Shown here one piece after another: positions 17,822-27,834 of a DNA stretch of 64,000 nucleotides. The stretch is from Chryseobacterium jejuense (GTDB taxonomy: Bacteria > Bacteroidota > Bacteroidia > Flavobacteriales > Weeksellaceae). The stretch is taken from the NCBI RefSeq assembly GCF_900100075.1, contig NZ_FNEG01000002.1, forward strand, positions 248,001-312,000, given 5' to 3'. Position 1 is the first letter of the stretch. Each line of letters starts with the position of its first letter. A program made the position numbers and the translations under genes. Below the pieces are notes generated by a model. The model was not told the origin of the DNA, did not search any database, and saw nothing but the letters and a program-made list of their open reading frames with translations.

Positions 17822-20089
17822 ATGAAAAAAAATCTACTCATTTTTCTTCTGGGTATTTTATTATGTCTGTCAGGAAAAATATACTCACAAACCTATCAAC
17901 TTACCGGAAACCCTGTAAACACTACAGGTTGGGACCTTGTTTCAGATGCTATCGTAAGCGGAGATTTCATAAGACTTACTACTGACCAAACAAGCAAGTA
18001 CGGAGCTATAAAATTATCCACTCCAATTACCTTAAGCTATTGTGATAAATGGAAGGTAGAATTTGATTTCAGAATTGACGGAAACGGTACAACCCAATTT
18101 GGACGTGGAGATGGTTTTACATTCTGGTATCTGGCTAACCCACCTACAGGATTTGTATCAGGTGGTGGTCTTGGAATTCCGGCCAATGCATCAGGACTAA
18201 TGGTAGGTTTTGATATTTTCAACAACACTACAGAAGGCCAGATGAGTAAAGTACATGTTTTATATGGTACAAATAATACCGCTGGCAACAATATAGAATT
18301 CAACAATACCCCTGGAAGTACTTTTCACTCTCCAGACCTGAATGCTACTCAACCGTTTGTAGGCAACAACTACAAACACGTCGAAGTAAACGGAGAAACA
18401 GATCTTACCAATCCCACCAACTGGATTATTAAAATTAAAATAGACGGAGTACTTATTGCCGATCAGTCATTTGCTCCTTCCGGAAATGCAGTAGGAATAA
18501 CACAGGGATATTTTGGATTTTCTGCAGCAACAGGAGGTGCTAGCGCCCGACATTCCATCCAGAATGCTAAAGTTTTTGTAGATAAAGTTCCTATTTTAAA
18601 CAACACTATAAAACCTTTTGTTTGCACCAACCCTGCAACCGGAAGCGGAACTGTAGACCTTACTTCATACAATAACCAATTTGTAAACAATCCCGGAAAT
18701 TATATTTTCACATATTATCTATTGGGAGTTGCTACTCCTATAGCTAACCCAACTAGTTTTCAATATACAGGAAACACCATTATTAAAGTAGTGGTTAAAG
18801 ACCCCACATCAACGCTTTGTGATAACGGAGACGGCATTATAGAACTAAATCCCACTCCATTTGCAGCCACCGATGCCAGCCTTACAGAATGCAACAATAA
18901 CAATGGTGGAGTCGGTATTTTTGATCTCAACACCGCAGCAGTAACCACAGTAACCGGTGTTACTAAAGAATTTTATCCAAGCATACATGATCTGAACGCC
19001 AGCACAAATCAGATCACTACCCCTTCCGCATATGTTTCCCCTCCTGGGATTATATATGTAAGGGTAATTACAGCGCAAGGATGTGTAAGCACTGCAAAAA
19101 TCACACTGAATACCCATCCTGTTATAACCGTTTATGATGTCCCAATAGAGTCATGCTTTATAGAGAGCAACCCATTAACAGCCTCTTTTAATCTTATTAA
19201 TGCTGGCGTTGTTCCAAATCCGGCAGGATTTACAAAAAAATATTACCCATCCATAACAGACGCTCTTAATGGAACCAATGAAATAACTACCCCAGGTGCT
19301 TATATTGCTCCCAATGGTGTAGCCTATGTTAAGGTTTTCAATGCTACCGGATGCTTTTCAATCGCTAAAGTTACTCTAACAGTCAAAGCTCCGGCTCCAT
19401 CCAGAGTTTTAAAAGACAAAATCATTTGTGTAGAAAGCAAAACAACGCTGGATGCAGGCCCAGGATTCAAAAGCTATGAATGGAGTACGGGAGCCACTAC
19501 ACAATCTATTAAAGATGTTGGGGTTGGTATTTATTGGGTGAAATTAAAAACCGGAGATTGTTTCACTACTCAAACTGTAACGGTATTCCCATCAGAAATC
19601 CCTGTCATCTCTAGTGTAGATGTTTCAGGAGAAACCGTTACTGTACACGTAAATGGCGGAATGCCTCCTTATCAATATTCCACAGACAATATCACCTGGC
19701 AGGATTCTAACGTGTTCACCAATGTTACGAGAGGCGTTGCCAAAATATATGTAAAAGACAGTTACAATTGTGAGCCTATTATGATTAATGTCACAATACC
19801 TAATCTCATTAATATTATTACCCCTAATGATGATGGTATCAATGATTTTATTGACTATTCAGCATTGGCTATTAAACCTAATTTTGAAGTTAATATTTTC
19901 GACAGGTACGGTGTACAGGTTTTCAGGGCAGACAAAACCAATGGGTACAGATGGAATGGTACAGCTAATGGCAGAAGGGTTCCTACAGGAAGTTATTGGT
20001 ATTCCGTTTCATGGAATGAAAAAAATAACATGAACAAAACAACACCCATCAACTTTGCAGGCTGGATTATTGTTAAAAACAGAAATTAA
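17822..20089 (+). CDS. Lectin-like T9SS type B sorting domain protein (duplicate)
   Basis: 755 residues, same architecture and same length as the gene before it: signal peptide (about 1-22), L-type lectin-like domain (TYQLTGNPVNTTGW ... KVEFDFRIDGNGT ... GDGFTFWYLANPP), the 85-residue KEFYPSIHDLNASTNQI / KKYYPSITDALNGTNEI repeats, and the T9SS type B domain (NIITPNDDGINDFIDY ... WIIVKNRN). The C-terminal third is closer to the protein encoded at 11014 than to its immediate neighbour in places, which hints at gene conversion or domain exchange among the three. Glycan specificity may differ between the copies. A terminator follows. Confidence 0.9.
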   Translation: MKKNLLIFLLGILLCLSGKIYSQTYQLTGNPVNTTGWDLVSDAIVSGDFIRLTTDQTSKYGAIKLSTPITLSYCDKWKVEFDFRIDGNGTTQFGRGDGFTFWYLANPPTGFVSGGGLGIPANASGLMVGFDIFNNTTEGQMSKVHVLYGTNNTAGNNIEFNNTPGSTFHSPDLNATQPFVGNNYKHVEVNGETDLTNPTNWIIKIKIDGVLIADQSFAPSGNAVGITQGYFGFSAATGGASARHSIQNAKVFVDKVPILNNTIKPFVCTNPATGSGTVDLTSYNNQFVNNPGNYIFTYYLLGVATPIANPTSFQYTGNTIIKVVVKDPTSTLCDNGDGIIELNPTPFAATDASLTECNNNNGGVGIFDLNTAAVTTVTGVTKEFYPSIHDLNASTNQITTPSAYVSPPGIIYVRVITAQGCVSTAKITLNTHPVITVYDVPIESCFIESNPLTASFNLINAGVVPNPAGFTKKYYPSITDALNGTNEITTPGAYIAPNGVAYVKVFNATGCFSIAKVTLTVKAPAPSRVLKDKIICVESKTTLDAGPGFKSYEWSTGATTQSIKDVGVGIYWVKLKTGDCFTTQTVTVFPSEIPVISSVDVSGETVTVHVNGGMPPYQYSTDNITWQDSNVFTNVTRGVAKIYVKDSYNCEPIMINVTIPNLINIITPNDDGINDFIDYSALAIKPNFEVNIFDRYGVQVFRADKTNGYRWNGTANGRRVPTGSYWYSVSWNEKNNMNKTTPINFAGWIIVKNRN

Positions 20090-20114
20090 TCACGTTTATC
20101 ATTTATATTAGAAG

Positions 20115-20146
20115 AGTCACTCCGTTATGCGGGGTGATTTTTTTGT
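20115..20146 (+). terminator. Rho-independent terminator
   Basis: TCACTCCG pairs with CGGGGTGA across a short loop (one G-T pair) and is followed by seven Ts. Confidence 0.7.
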
Positions 20147-20201
20147 ATTAATTTAAGAGGATATATTTCATTTTAAAGCCCCTTTATTCATATTCAATTC
20201 T

Positions 20202-20209
20202 TAAATTTG
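20202..20209 (+). promoter_or_regulatory. -7 element four bases before the nitroreductase ATG
   Basis: TAAATTTG, exact -7 match; TGCT separates it from the ATG at 20214. Predicts a leaderless mRNA. Confidence 0.5.
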
Positions 20210-20213
20210 TGCT

Positions 20214-20840
20214 ATGAATTATTTGGAAGCTTTAAGCAGAAGATATTCTGTGAAAAAATTTAATAATCAAATTATTCCTCAGGAAACCCTTCACAACATT
20301 CTTGAGTCAGGAAAACTGTCTGCAAGCTCTCTGGGACTTCAACCTTATAAGATGATCATTGTTGAAAGCGAGGATATGAAACAGAAACTGGTTCCTGCTT
20401 TTTATAATCCATCCCAGATTTCTACATGCTCTCATCTTGTTGTGATTGTTTCAAAGAAAAACATTGAAGAAAATTATATCCAAGGATATTTTAAACATAT
20501 TTCTGAGGTAAGAGAAACTCCTCTTGAGAAACTTGATCCATTCAAGAACAGTATTAATCAGCATATTAATCAAAAAACACAGGATGAAATTTTCAACTGG
20601 GCAGAAAAACAGTCTTATATCGTATTAGCCAATCTGATGTATGCCGCTGCCATTGAAAATATAGACTCATGCCCTATGGAAGGCTTCAGACAAGATCTGA
20701 TAGAAGAGATCCTGAACATAAATCCCGAAACAGAAAAAGTAACCGTCACCCTCGCTTTAGGCTACCGTTCTGAGGAAGATTACTTCCAGCACATGAAAAA
20801 AGTAAGAAAACCAAACGAAAAATTGTTTAAATTTATTTAA
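20214..20840 (+). CDS. NAD(P)H-dependent nitroreductase-family oxidoreductase
   Basis: 208 residues, the usual size for the FMN-dependent nitroreductase family. The N-terminal RRYSVKKFNNQ and the SASSLGLQPYKMIIV segment match the FMN-phosphate and ring contacts of the family, and the C-terminal half carries DSCPMEGFRQDLIEEIL and VTLALGYRSEED. The natural substrate is not known; members reduce nitroaromatics or quinones in vitro. No signal peptide, so cytosolic. nadB starts 30 bp downstream, so a shared transcript with NAD synthesis genes is possible. Confidence 0.85.
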   Translation: MNYLEALSRRYSVKKFNNQIIPQETLHNILESGKLSASSLGLQPYKMIIVESEDMKQKLVPAFYNPSQISTCSHLVVIVSKKNIEENYIQGYFKHISEVRETPLEKLDPFKNSINQHINQKTQDEIFNWAEKQSYIVLANLMYAAAIENIDSCPMEGFRQDLIEEILNINPETEKVTVTLALGYRSEEDYFQHMKKVRKPNEKLFKFI

Positions 20841-20870
20841 TATTTAAATGATTGTACCTAAAGCAAGCAC

Positions 20871-22442
20871 ATGATAAAAGCGGATGTATTAGTAATCGGT
20901 TCCGGCATTTCCGGACTTTCTTATGCCATTAAAGTTTCTGAACAACTCCCTGATGCCAAAATCATCATTGTAACAAAGTCTGATGAAGACGAAAGTAATA
21001 CCAAATACGCACAGGGTGGCCTTGCTGTAGTGACCGACTTTCAGAATGATAATTTTGAAAAACATATAGATGACACTATGCGCGCCGGAGACGGTGAAAA
21101 CAAACGCGATGTTGTAGAAATGGTAGTAAAGGAAGCTCCTGCAAGATTCAATGAAATTGTAGAATGGGGAGCTCAATTCGATATGAAAAACGGCAAATTT
21201 GCTCTGGGAAGAGAAGGAGGTCATACCGAAAACAGAATCGTTCATCATAAAGACATTACAGGTTTTGAAATTGAAAGAGCCTTACTAGAAACAGCTAACA
21301 GCAGCCCAAATATTGAAATTCTGGACCATCACTACGTAATTGATATCATTACACAACACCATGTTCCGGGAAAAGAACTTAACGAAGGAGATATTCATTG
21401 CTATGGTGCTTATATATTGGATGAAAAATCCAAAACGATCAAAAAAATCACATCCAAAATTACACTAGCTGCTACAGGCGGGGCCGGGCATGTTTATAAA
21501 AACACAACCAACCCTTCTATTGCAACAGGAGACGGAATTGCTTTCGTAGCCCGCGCAAAAGGAAAGGTTTCCAATATGCAGTATTACCAGTTTCACCCTA
21601 CTGCTCTTTATAGTAAGATTGACGGAATGCTTTTCCTTATTTCTGAAGCAGTAAGAGGAGATGGTGCCAAATTAAGAACCAAAAGAGGTGAAAAATTCAT
21701 GCAGAAATATGATGAACGTGAAGAATTAGCCTCCAGAGATATTGTAGCCAGAGCCATTGATAATGAAATGAAAATTTCAGGAGATGAATATGTAGGTCTG
21801 GATTGCAGAGAAATGAATCAGGAAAGATTTCTTGAACATTTCCCGAATATTTATAAAAAATGCAAAGACGAAGGTATTGATCCCTTCACTCAATTAATTC
21901 CTGTTGTCCCTGCATGCCACTATTTGATGGGTGGTATTGAAGTAGACAGAGACGGACAATCTTCTATCAGAAACCTTTTTGCGGTGGGAGAATGTACGAA
22001 TTCCGGATTACACGGAGCCAACAGACTCGCTTCAAACTCCTTACTTGAAGGATTGGTTTTCGGACACAATGCTGCGATGAAAACAGTATCCCTTCTTAAT
22101 GAAAATTTATTCAATTTTGATGATTTAAAAGCAGTTCCGGAATGGAACGAAGAAGGAATGAAAATAATGGATGAAATGGTCATCGTCAGCTATCTGAGAA
22201 AACAACTTCAGGAAATGATGAGCGATCTGGTAGGAATTGTGAGAAGCAACAGACGTCTGAACATGGCTTTACAAAAACACCAGGAAATTGCAGCTGCAGT
22301 TGATGAAATCTATCACTACTCTATTCTTTCTCCACAATTATCAGAACTAAGAAACCTTACCACCGTTGCTCATCTCATCATTACCCAATCTATGGAAATG
22401 ACAGAAAACAAAGGAGCATTTTACAATAAAGATTTAGCCTAA
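20871..22442 (+). CDS. nadB: L-aspartate oxidase
   Basis: 523 residues. Oxidises L-aspartate to iminoaspartate with FAD, the first step of de novo NAD synthesis, in the cytosol. The N-terminal GSGISGLSYAI (about residues 10-20) is the FAD-binding Gly motif; SNTKYAQGGLAVV, the HTENRIVHHKDITG segment, the TGGAGHVYKNTTNP stretch and the substrate-site ANRLASNSLLEGLVFG are characteristic of the succinate-dehydrogenase/NadB flavoprotein family. The nadC start is 12 bp downstream, forming a nadBC pair; nadA is not in the window. Confidence 0.95.
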   Translation: MIKADVLVIGSGISGLSYAIKVSEQLPDAKIIIVTKSDEDESNTKYAQGGLAVVTDFQNDNFEKHIDDTMRAGDGENKRDVVEMVVKEAPARFNEIVEWGAQFDMKNGKFALGREGGHTENRIVHHKDITGFEIERALLETANSSPNIEILDHHYVIDIITQHHVPGKELNEGDIHCYGAYILDEKSKTIKKITSKITLAATGGAGHVYKNTTNPSIATGDGIAFVARAKGKVSNMQYYQFHPTALYSKIDGMLFLISEAVRGDGAKLRTKRGEKFMQKYDEREELASRDIVARAIDNEMKISGDEYVGLDCREMNQERFLEHFPNIYKKCKDEGIDPFTQLIPVVPACHYLMGGIEVDRDGQSSIRNLFAVGECTNSGLHGANRLASNSLLEGLVFGHNAAMKTVSLLNENLFNFDDLKAVPEWNEEGMKIMDEMVIVSYLRKQLQEMMSDLVGIVRSNRRLNMALQKHQEIAAAVDEIYHYSILSPQLSELRNLTTVAHLIITQSMEMTENKGAFYNKDLA

Positions 22443-22454
22443 AAGCATACTATA

Positions 22455-23315
22455 ATGAAAAGACCAGCATACGTTACAGATAAAGCATTAAAGACATTTA
22501 TAAAAAATGCCCTTGAAGAAGACATCCAGGATGGAGATCACTCTACACTTTCCACGATTCCTGAAGATCTTCAGCAAAGCGCTAAATTGTTGGTAAAGCA
22601 GGATTGCATTCTTGCAGGCGTAGAATTGGCAGAAATTATTTTTAAAGCTTTTGATAAAAAGCTTAAAGTTGAAACTTTCATTAAAGATGGTACTCCCTGT
22701 AAAGTAGGAGATATTGCCCTTATTGTAACCGGAAGCGCCAGATCAATTCTTTCTACCGAGAGATTTGTTCTTAACTGTATGCAAAGAATGAGTGGTATTG
22801 CAACCCTTACGCATGATTGGGATTCCAGATTAGTAGGAAGTAAAACCAAACTTTTAGACACCAGAAAAACAACACCTAACTTCAGAATGTGTGAGAAATG
22901 GGCAGTGGCTATTGGTGGTGGAACCAACCATAGATATGGTCTTTATGATATGATTATGCTTAAAGACAACCATATTGACTACAATGGAAGTATCACTAAT
23001 GCTGTGAAAATGGCTAAAGACTACGTTAAAAAGACGAAGAAAAAATTAAAAATTGAAGTGGAAACCAGAAATCTGGAAGAAGTTCAGGAAGCCATTAATG
23101 CAAAAGTTGACAGAATTATGCTTGACAACATGGATGTTAAGACAATGAAGAAAGCTGTAAAAATGATCAACGGTTCATGTGAGTCTGAAGCATCAGGAGG
23201 AATTACCCGTGATATGCTTAAAGAAATAGCATCTACAGGAGTTACCTACATCTCCGTGGGAGCTTTAACACACTCGGCTGAGAATATAGATTTGAGTCTC
23301 AAAGCGGTGAAATAG
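22455..23315 (+). CDS. nadC: Nicotinate-nucleotide pyrophosphorylase (carboxylating)
   Basis: 286 residues. Converts quinolinate and PRPP to nicotinate mononucleotide, releasing CO2 and diphosphate. Visible family motifs are LLDTRKTTPNFR, GGGTNHRYGLYDMIMLKDNH and EVETRNLEE, followed by SGGITRD and SVGALTHSA, which line the quinolinate and phosphate sites. It is the last gene of the nadBC unit; a terminator-like hairpin lies about 50 bp after the stop. Confidence 0.95.
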   Translation: MKRPAYVTDKALKTFIKNALEEDIQDGDHSTLSTIPEDLQQSAKLLVKQDCILAGVELAEIIFKAFDKKLKVETFIKDGTPCKVGDIALIVTGSARSILSTERFVLNCMQRMSGIATLTHDWDSRLVGSKTKLLDTRKTTPNFRMCEKWAVAIGGGTNHRYGLYDMIMLKDNHIDYNGSITNAVKMAKDYVKKTKKKLKIEVETRNLEEVQEAINAKVDRIMLDNMDVKTMKKAVKMINGSCESEASGGITRDMLKEIASTGVTYISVGALTHSAENIDLSLKAVK

Positions 23316-23364
23316 CGTTGAATTTTTAACAAAAAGACACCCCCTTTATTAAAAACTCAATAAC

Positions 23365-23397
23365 ATGACTTTTTTCATATAAAAAGTCGTTTTTTAC
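23365..23397 (+). terminator. Rho-independent terminator after nadC
   Basis: GACTTTTT (23367-23374) pairs with AAAAAGTC (23381-23388) across a 6-nt loop and is followed by six Ts. Confidence 0.65.
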
Positions 23398-23523
23398 TGA
23401 TAAAACTGACAATCAAACACTTAACACTATTAAGACTGATTAAAAATTAACATTGAGTTAATAATAGTTAAAATATATTTTGCGAATTTTGCAGAAAATT
23501 AAATCTAATTATTACTAACGATT

Positions 23524-26199
23524 ATGAAATTAATCAACAAATCAATACTAACTGCGGTTATTACATTATCCACAGCTAGTGTTTATTACGCTCAACAAGG
23601 CAAAGACACAGTGCAAGCTAAGTCTAAAGACATTGAAGAGGTAATCTTAAAAGGTGTTACGGATATCGCTAAAGATAGAAAGACGCCAGTAGCTGTTTCT
23701 AACATTAAAGCAGCTCAAATTCTTGAAAGACAAGGAAATCAAGAACTTGTTGAAATTTTAAATACAACACCTTCTGTATATGCAACTAAAGGTGGTGGTG
23801 GTTTCGGAGACTCTCAAATTGTAATCAGAGGATTCGAATCAAGAAACATCGCAGTAATGGTAAACGGTATGCCTGTAAATGATATGGAAGGTGGTACTGT
23901 TTATATGTCAAACTGGACAGGTTTAGCAGATGTAACAAGTACTATGCAGGTACAGAGAGGTCTTGGTTCTTCTAAATTAGCAATTGCTTCTGTAGGAGGT
24001 ACTATGAACTTCCTTACAAGATCTGCAGATATGAAAAAAGGAGGTATTGTTAGATTAGGAGTTGGTAACAATGACTTCTTAAAAACCTCTTTTGCTTACA
24101 ATACAGGTAAATCAGAAAAAGGTTGGTCTTCTTCATTCTTAATGAGCAGACAAGCTGGAAGCACATATGTTCAAAATACAGATTATGAATCATATGCTTA
24201 CTTCTTTGCTTTAGGATGGGAAGCAAACAAAAAACACAATTTCCAATTCACCATTACAGGTTCTCCTCAATGGCACGATCAAAGAACTTACTCTCCTTTC
24301 ATTAAGGACTACATCAACTATAATCCGGACAATAATAATACACCTGACAGAACCTATAACTCTGACTGGGGATATTATGTAAATCCAGACGGATCAAGAA
24401 CTCCAATTGCAAACAGAGCAAATTATTACTCGAAACCGGTAATCATGTTGAACTGGGATTGGACAATGAGTGAAAAATCTAAGTTAAGTACTGTTTTATA
24501 CATGTCTAATGGTAGAGGTGGTGGAACAGGAGACCTTGGAAGCTACTGGAACGGTAAATTTGGAAGCAATGGAAGTCCTACTACCAATAACATCAACTTT
24601 TACAGAAGACCAGACGGAACTTTTGACTACAACCAAATCTTTGCTTTAAATAGTGGTTTATCAGCAGCCGGTACTCCTTATATGGTGACTAACCCTGCTA
24701 ACGGAAAACAATATCAGGTAAGAGATGGTATCATCAGAAGATCAAGTATCAATTCTCATAACTGGTATGGTATCTTAGCCAACTTCCAGCATAAAGTAAA
24801 TGATAACTGGAACTTCTCAATTGGTACAGATGACAGATATTACTATGGTTATCACTATCAGGTAGTTTCTGATCTATACGGAGCAAAAGGATATAAAGAA
24901 ATTCTAAACAGCAACGTTGCACCTTATATCCCTTCAAGAGGGTATGACTACAAGCAACTTGCATGGAATCCACTTGGAGGAAAAACGGCTCCTTTAAACG
25001 AGCAGATCGGATATAGTAATGACGGAGAAGTTATCTGGTACAGTGCATTCGGTCAGGTTGAATATACTAAAGATAAATTATCAGCATTCCTTCAGGGATC
25101 GGTTTCTAACCAAGGATATCAAAGAATTGATAACTTCGTTCAGGATGGTGTAACTAAACAACAAGGACAAGTTGTTAATACAAAAACCGGATTCAAAAAT
25201 CTTTTCGGATATAATATTAAAGGGGGTGCCAACTATAATATTGATGACAACCACAACGTATTCGCAAACATTGGTTACTACAGCAAACAGCCGTTCATGA
25301 ACTCTGTTTACCCAAGTAACTTCCAGGTTTTAAACGCTAATTTAACTAATGAGAAAATTTTCTCAGCTGAAGTTGGATATGGTTTCAGATCTCCTAAATT
25401 CAGTGCAAACGTTAACGTGTACAGAACTGAATGGAAAGACAGATGGTTAAGAAGAACTAACCAGACATTTACATTAGCTGATAATACAACGGCTACAGGA
25501 TATGCTGAAATCAGTGGTATTACTGAAGTTCACCAGGGAGTTGAATTTGATGCGGTTTACAAACCAACCAGTTTCTTAGAATTCCAGGGTATGTTCTCTT
25601 GGGGAGACTACTACTATAAAGGAAATGCTAGTGGATCTGCTTTTGATGACAACAACAACCCACTTTCATTATCAGGATCTTCAACAGCATCTGCATCAAC
25701 TCTTTATCTAGATAAAGTAAAAGTAGGAGGAACAAGTAACAACAGTATTCCTCAGTTAACTGCTTCGTTAGGAGCTACTGTTAAGCCGGTAAAAGACCTT
25801 AGCATTTTCGGAACATGGAGATATGTAGGAAAACTATATTCTTCTATTGATATTGCTACTTTCTCTAACCAGGCAGCACAAGATAAAGGAGTATTACAAT
25901 TACCTGATTTCAACTTATTTGATTTAGGAATTTCATACAAAATCAAGTTAAAAGACGCTTCTCAGTATTTCACAATCGGAGCAAACGTTTACAACTTATT
26001 TGATACATTCTACATTTCTGATGCTTCAACAAACGTATTGCCATCTGATGCTCCTTCTAAGCTAGCTGACGGTTCAAACAATACAGCGAAGAAGACTTAC
26101 GAACAATTAGGATATATGTACAAAGGTGTTGCAACAGATAACCGTGTGTTATTCGGATTCGGAAGAACTTGGGCAGCAACATTATCTTTCAACTTCTAA
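23524..26199 (+). CDS. TonB-dependent outer-membrane receptor
   Basis: 891 residues. Signal peptide (about 1-24, ending YYAQ), a plug domain of about 120 residues (from EEVILKGVTDIAKDRKTP to the GGTMNFLT segment, with SQIVIRGFESRNIAVMVNGMPVND) and a large beta-barrel ending in the aromatic terminal strand TWAATLSFNF. It lacks the carboxypeptidase-like N-terminal extension common in SusC proteins and has no SusD-like partner nearby, which argues for a siderophore, vitamin or metal substrate rather than a polysaccharide. The substrate cannot be read from sequence. Codons look optimised and the gene is probably well expressed. Confidence 0.9.
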   Translation: MKLINKSILTAVITLSTASVYYAQQGKDTVQAKSKDIEEVILKGVTDIAKDRKTPVAVSNIKAAQILERQGNQELVEILNTTPSVYATKGGGGFGDSQIVIRGFESRNIAVMVNGMPVNDMEGGTVYMSNWTGLADVTSTMQVQRGLGSSKLAIASVGGTMNFLTRSADMKKGGIVRLGVGNNDFLKTSFAYNTGKSEKGWSSSFLMSRQAGSTYVQNTDYESYAYFFALGWEANKKHNFQFTITGSPQWHDQRTYSPFIKDYINYNPDNNNTPDRTYNSDWGYYVNPDGSRTPIANRANYYSKPVIMLNWDWTMSEKSKLSTVLYMSNGRGGGTGDLGSYWNGKFGSNGSPTTNNINFYRRPDGTFDYNQIFALNSGLSAAGTPYMVTNPANGKQYQVRDGIIRRSSINSHNWYGILANFQHKVNDNWNFSIGTDDRYYYGYHYQVVSDLYGAKGYKEILNSNVAPYIPSRGYDYKQLAWNPLGGKTAPLNEQIGYSNDGEVIWYSAFGQVEYTKDKLSAFLQGSVSNQGYQRIDNFVQDGVTKQQGQVVNTKTGFKNLFGYNIKGGANYNIDDNHNVFANIGYYSKQPFMNSVYPSNFQVLNANLTNEKIFSAEVGYGFRSPKFSANVNVYRTEWKDRWLRRTNQTFTLADNTTATGYAEISGITEVHQGVEFDAVYKPTSFLEFQGMFSWGDYYYKGNASGSAFDDNNNPLSLSGSSTASASTLYLDKVKVGGTSNNSIPQLTASLGATVKPVKDLSIFGTWRYVGKLYSSIDIATFSNQAAQDKGVLQLPDFNLFDLGISYKIKLKDASQYFTIGANVYNLFDTFYISDASTNVLPSDAPSKLADGSNNTAKKTYEQLGYMYKGVATDNRVLFGFGRTWAATLSFNF

Positions 26200-26228
26200 T
26201 TATCACAATATTAGATTTTATAAATATG

Positions 26229-26256
26229 AATCCCGGCTTTGAGCCGGGATTTTTGT
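26229..26256 (+). terminator. Rho-independent terminator after the TonB receptor
   Basis: CCCGGCTTTGAGCCGGG forms a strong GC stem followed by ATTTTTG. The next gene's -7 element begins one base after the T run. Confidence 0.85.
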
Positions 26257-26264
26257 TATCTTTG
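26257..26264 (+). promoter_or_regulatory. -7 element for the membrane-protein gene
   Basis: TATCTTTG, exact match, 20 bp before the ATG at 26285. It is directly joined to the preceding terminator. Confidence 0.5.
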
Positions 26265-26284
26265 TGTACAAAAAAATAGAAAAT

Positions 26285-26716
26285 ATGGATTTTTACGGAA
26301 TTTTGAAAAATGCCCACAAAGGATTCGGGTATCTTGAACTTCTTTTGGTGGCATTATTTGTCATTGCTCTTTTAGCTACTATGTTCGGTTTCAGCGGGAA
26401 AGTGAACAAGTTTTTAAAGAAAACTACCCTTTTCACAATGATCTTCTTCCACGTTCAGTTCTTATTGGGAATCATTATGCTGGTTATCAATTTCACTAAA
26501 GGAATGGACATGGGTTCAGTAATGAAAAATGCAGACTTAAGATTCCAATATGTTGAACATCCATTTTCTATGCTTATTGCGGCAGTATTAATGACGATCG
26601 TTAACAAAAAAGTAAAGTCAAACGATACAATTTCCCTGGGTATTACTATTATGGGATTAATTGCAGTAGGTTTATTTGCATTCGCGTTCCCTTGGGCAAA
26701 AGTCTTTGGAGCTTAA
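26285..26716 (+). CDS. Conserved four-helix membrane protein of unknown function
   Basis: 143 residues with four predicted transmembrane segments (about 20-40, 50-75, 92-110 and 117-138). The start is the ATG at 26285; a GTG at 26264 would add seven residues but lies inside the -7 element. Flavobacterial homologues are usually annotated as hypothetical; the arrangement of helices resembles small cytochrome-like or DUF membrane proteins, but I see no haem-ligand pattern that would settle this. asd follows after 67 bp with no terminator between. Confidence 0.7.
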   Translation: MDFYGILKNAHKGFGYLELLLVALFVIALLATMFGFSGKVNKFLKKTTLFTMIFFHVQFLLGIIMLVINFTKGMDMGSVMKNADLRFQYVEHPFSMLIAAVLMTIVNKKVKSNDTISLGITIMGLIAVGLFAFAFPWAKVFGA

Positions 26717-26783
26717 AACAGACAAAGAAATTATATGCGTTATAATTTATAAATAGTTTAATCTTAAATTTTTAATTAAATCA

Positions 26784-27776
26784 ATGAAAGTAGCTGTAGT
26801 AGGTTCAACAGGAATGGTTGGACAAGTTATGCTTAAAGTTTTGGAAGAAAGGAACTTCCCTGTAACAGAATTAATTCCGGTAGCTTCCGAAAAATCTGTA
26901 GGTAAAAAGGTGAAGTATAAACAGAAGGAATTTACGATTGTAAGCATGAAGGACGCTATAGCTGCCAAACCGGATATTGCTATCTTTTCTGCCGGAGGTT
27001 CTACTTCTCTTGAATTTGCCCCATTATTTGCAGAGGCTGGAGTAACAGTTATCGACAACTCTTCAGCATGGAGAATGGATCCTGATAAAAAATTAGTCGT
27101 TCCTGAAATTAATGCAGATGTATTGACTAAAGAAGACAAGATCATTGCAAATCCGAACTGTTCTACCATTCAATTGGTAATGGTTTTAGGACCTTTGAAC
27201 AAAAAATATGATTTAAAAAGAGTAGTTGTTTCTACTTACCAATCTGTAACAGGTACAGGGAAAGCTGCTGTTGACCAATTAAACGGAGAAATCAACGGTG
27301 ATGATTCTGCTGCAAAAGTATATCCATATCAGATCTTCAAGAATGCGTTGCCTCATTGTGATGTATTTGCTGATGATGACTATACTAAAGAAGAAATTAA
27401 ATTAATGAAAGAGCCTAAGAAGATTCTGGGTGACGATACATTCAATTTAACAGCTACTGCAGTAAGAGTTCCGGTTCAGGGAGGGCACTCAGAAAGTGTA
27501 AATATCGAATTTGAAAACGAATTTGAGCTGGATGAAGTAAGAAAAATTTTATCTGAAACTCCTGGAGTAGTTGTAATGGATGATGTAAAAAACAACCACT
27601 ACCCGATGCCGCTGTATTCAGAAGGAAAAGATGAAGTCTTTGTAGGAAGAATCAGACGAGACCTGTCACAGCCGAAAACGCTTAACCTCTGGATTGTAGC
27701 AGACAATCTGAGGAAAGGAGCAGCAACAAACGCTGTACAAATTGCAGAATACCTTGTAGCAAATAACTTAGTATAA
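26784..27776 (+). CDS. asd: Aspartate-semialdehyde dehydrogenase
   Basis: 330 residues. Reduces beta-aspartyl phosphate to aspartate semialdehyde with NADPH, feeding lysine, diaminopimelate, threonine and methionine synthesis. The NADP-binding GSTGMVGQ is at residues 7-14, the catalytic Cys126 lies in NPNCSTIQL, and the substrate site includes YQSVTGTGK and the RVPVQGGHSESV segment with its conserved Arg and His. This is the Gram-positive-type branch of the family by length and motif pattern. A hairpin terminator follows. Confidence 0.95.
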   Translation: MKVAVVGSTGMVGQVMLKVLEERNFPVTELIPVASEKSVGKKVKYKQKEFTIVSMKDAIAAKPDIAIFSAGGSTSLEFAPLFAEAGVTVIDNSSAWRMDPDKKLVVPEINADVLTKEDKIIANPNCSTIQLVMVLGPLNKKYDLKRVVVSTYQSVTGTGKAAVDQLNGEINGDDSAAKVYPYQIFKNALPHCDVFADDDYTKEEIKLMKEPKKILGDDTFNLTATAVRVPVQGGHSESVNIEFENEFELDEVRKILSETPGVVVMDDVKNNHYPMPLYSEGKDEVFVGRIRRDLSQPKTLNLWIVADNLRKGAATNAVQIAEYLVANNLV

Positions 27777-27789
27777 ACTAACAAAATAA

Positions 27790-27822
27790 AAAAGAGTCTC
27801 AGAATTGAGATTCTTTTTTTTA
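27790..27822 (+). terminator. Rho-independent terminator after asd
   Basis: GAGTCTCA pairs with TGAGATTC (one G-T pair) and is followed by eight Ts. Confidence 0.7.
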
Positions 27823-27834
27823 TCAAACACATTT

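Noticed and set aside
23345..23365. AAAAACTCAATAAC stretch resembling the end of the operator
   Set aside because: The TAC repeats are absent; the likeness is limited to AT-rich bases next to the nadC terminator.
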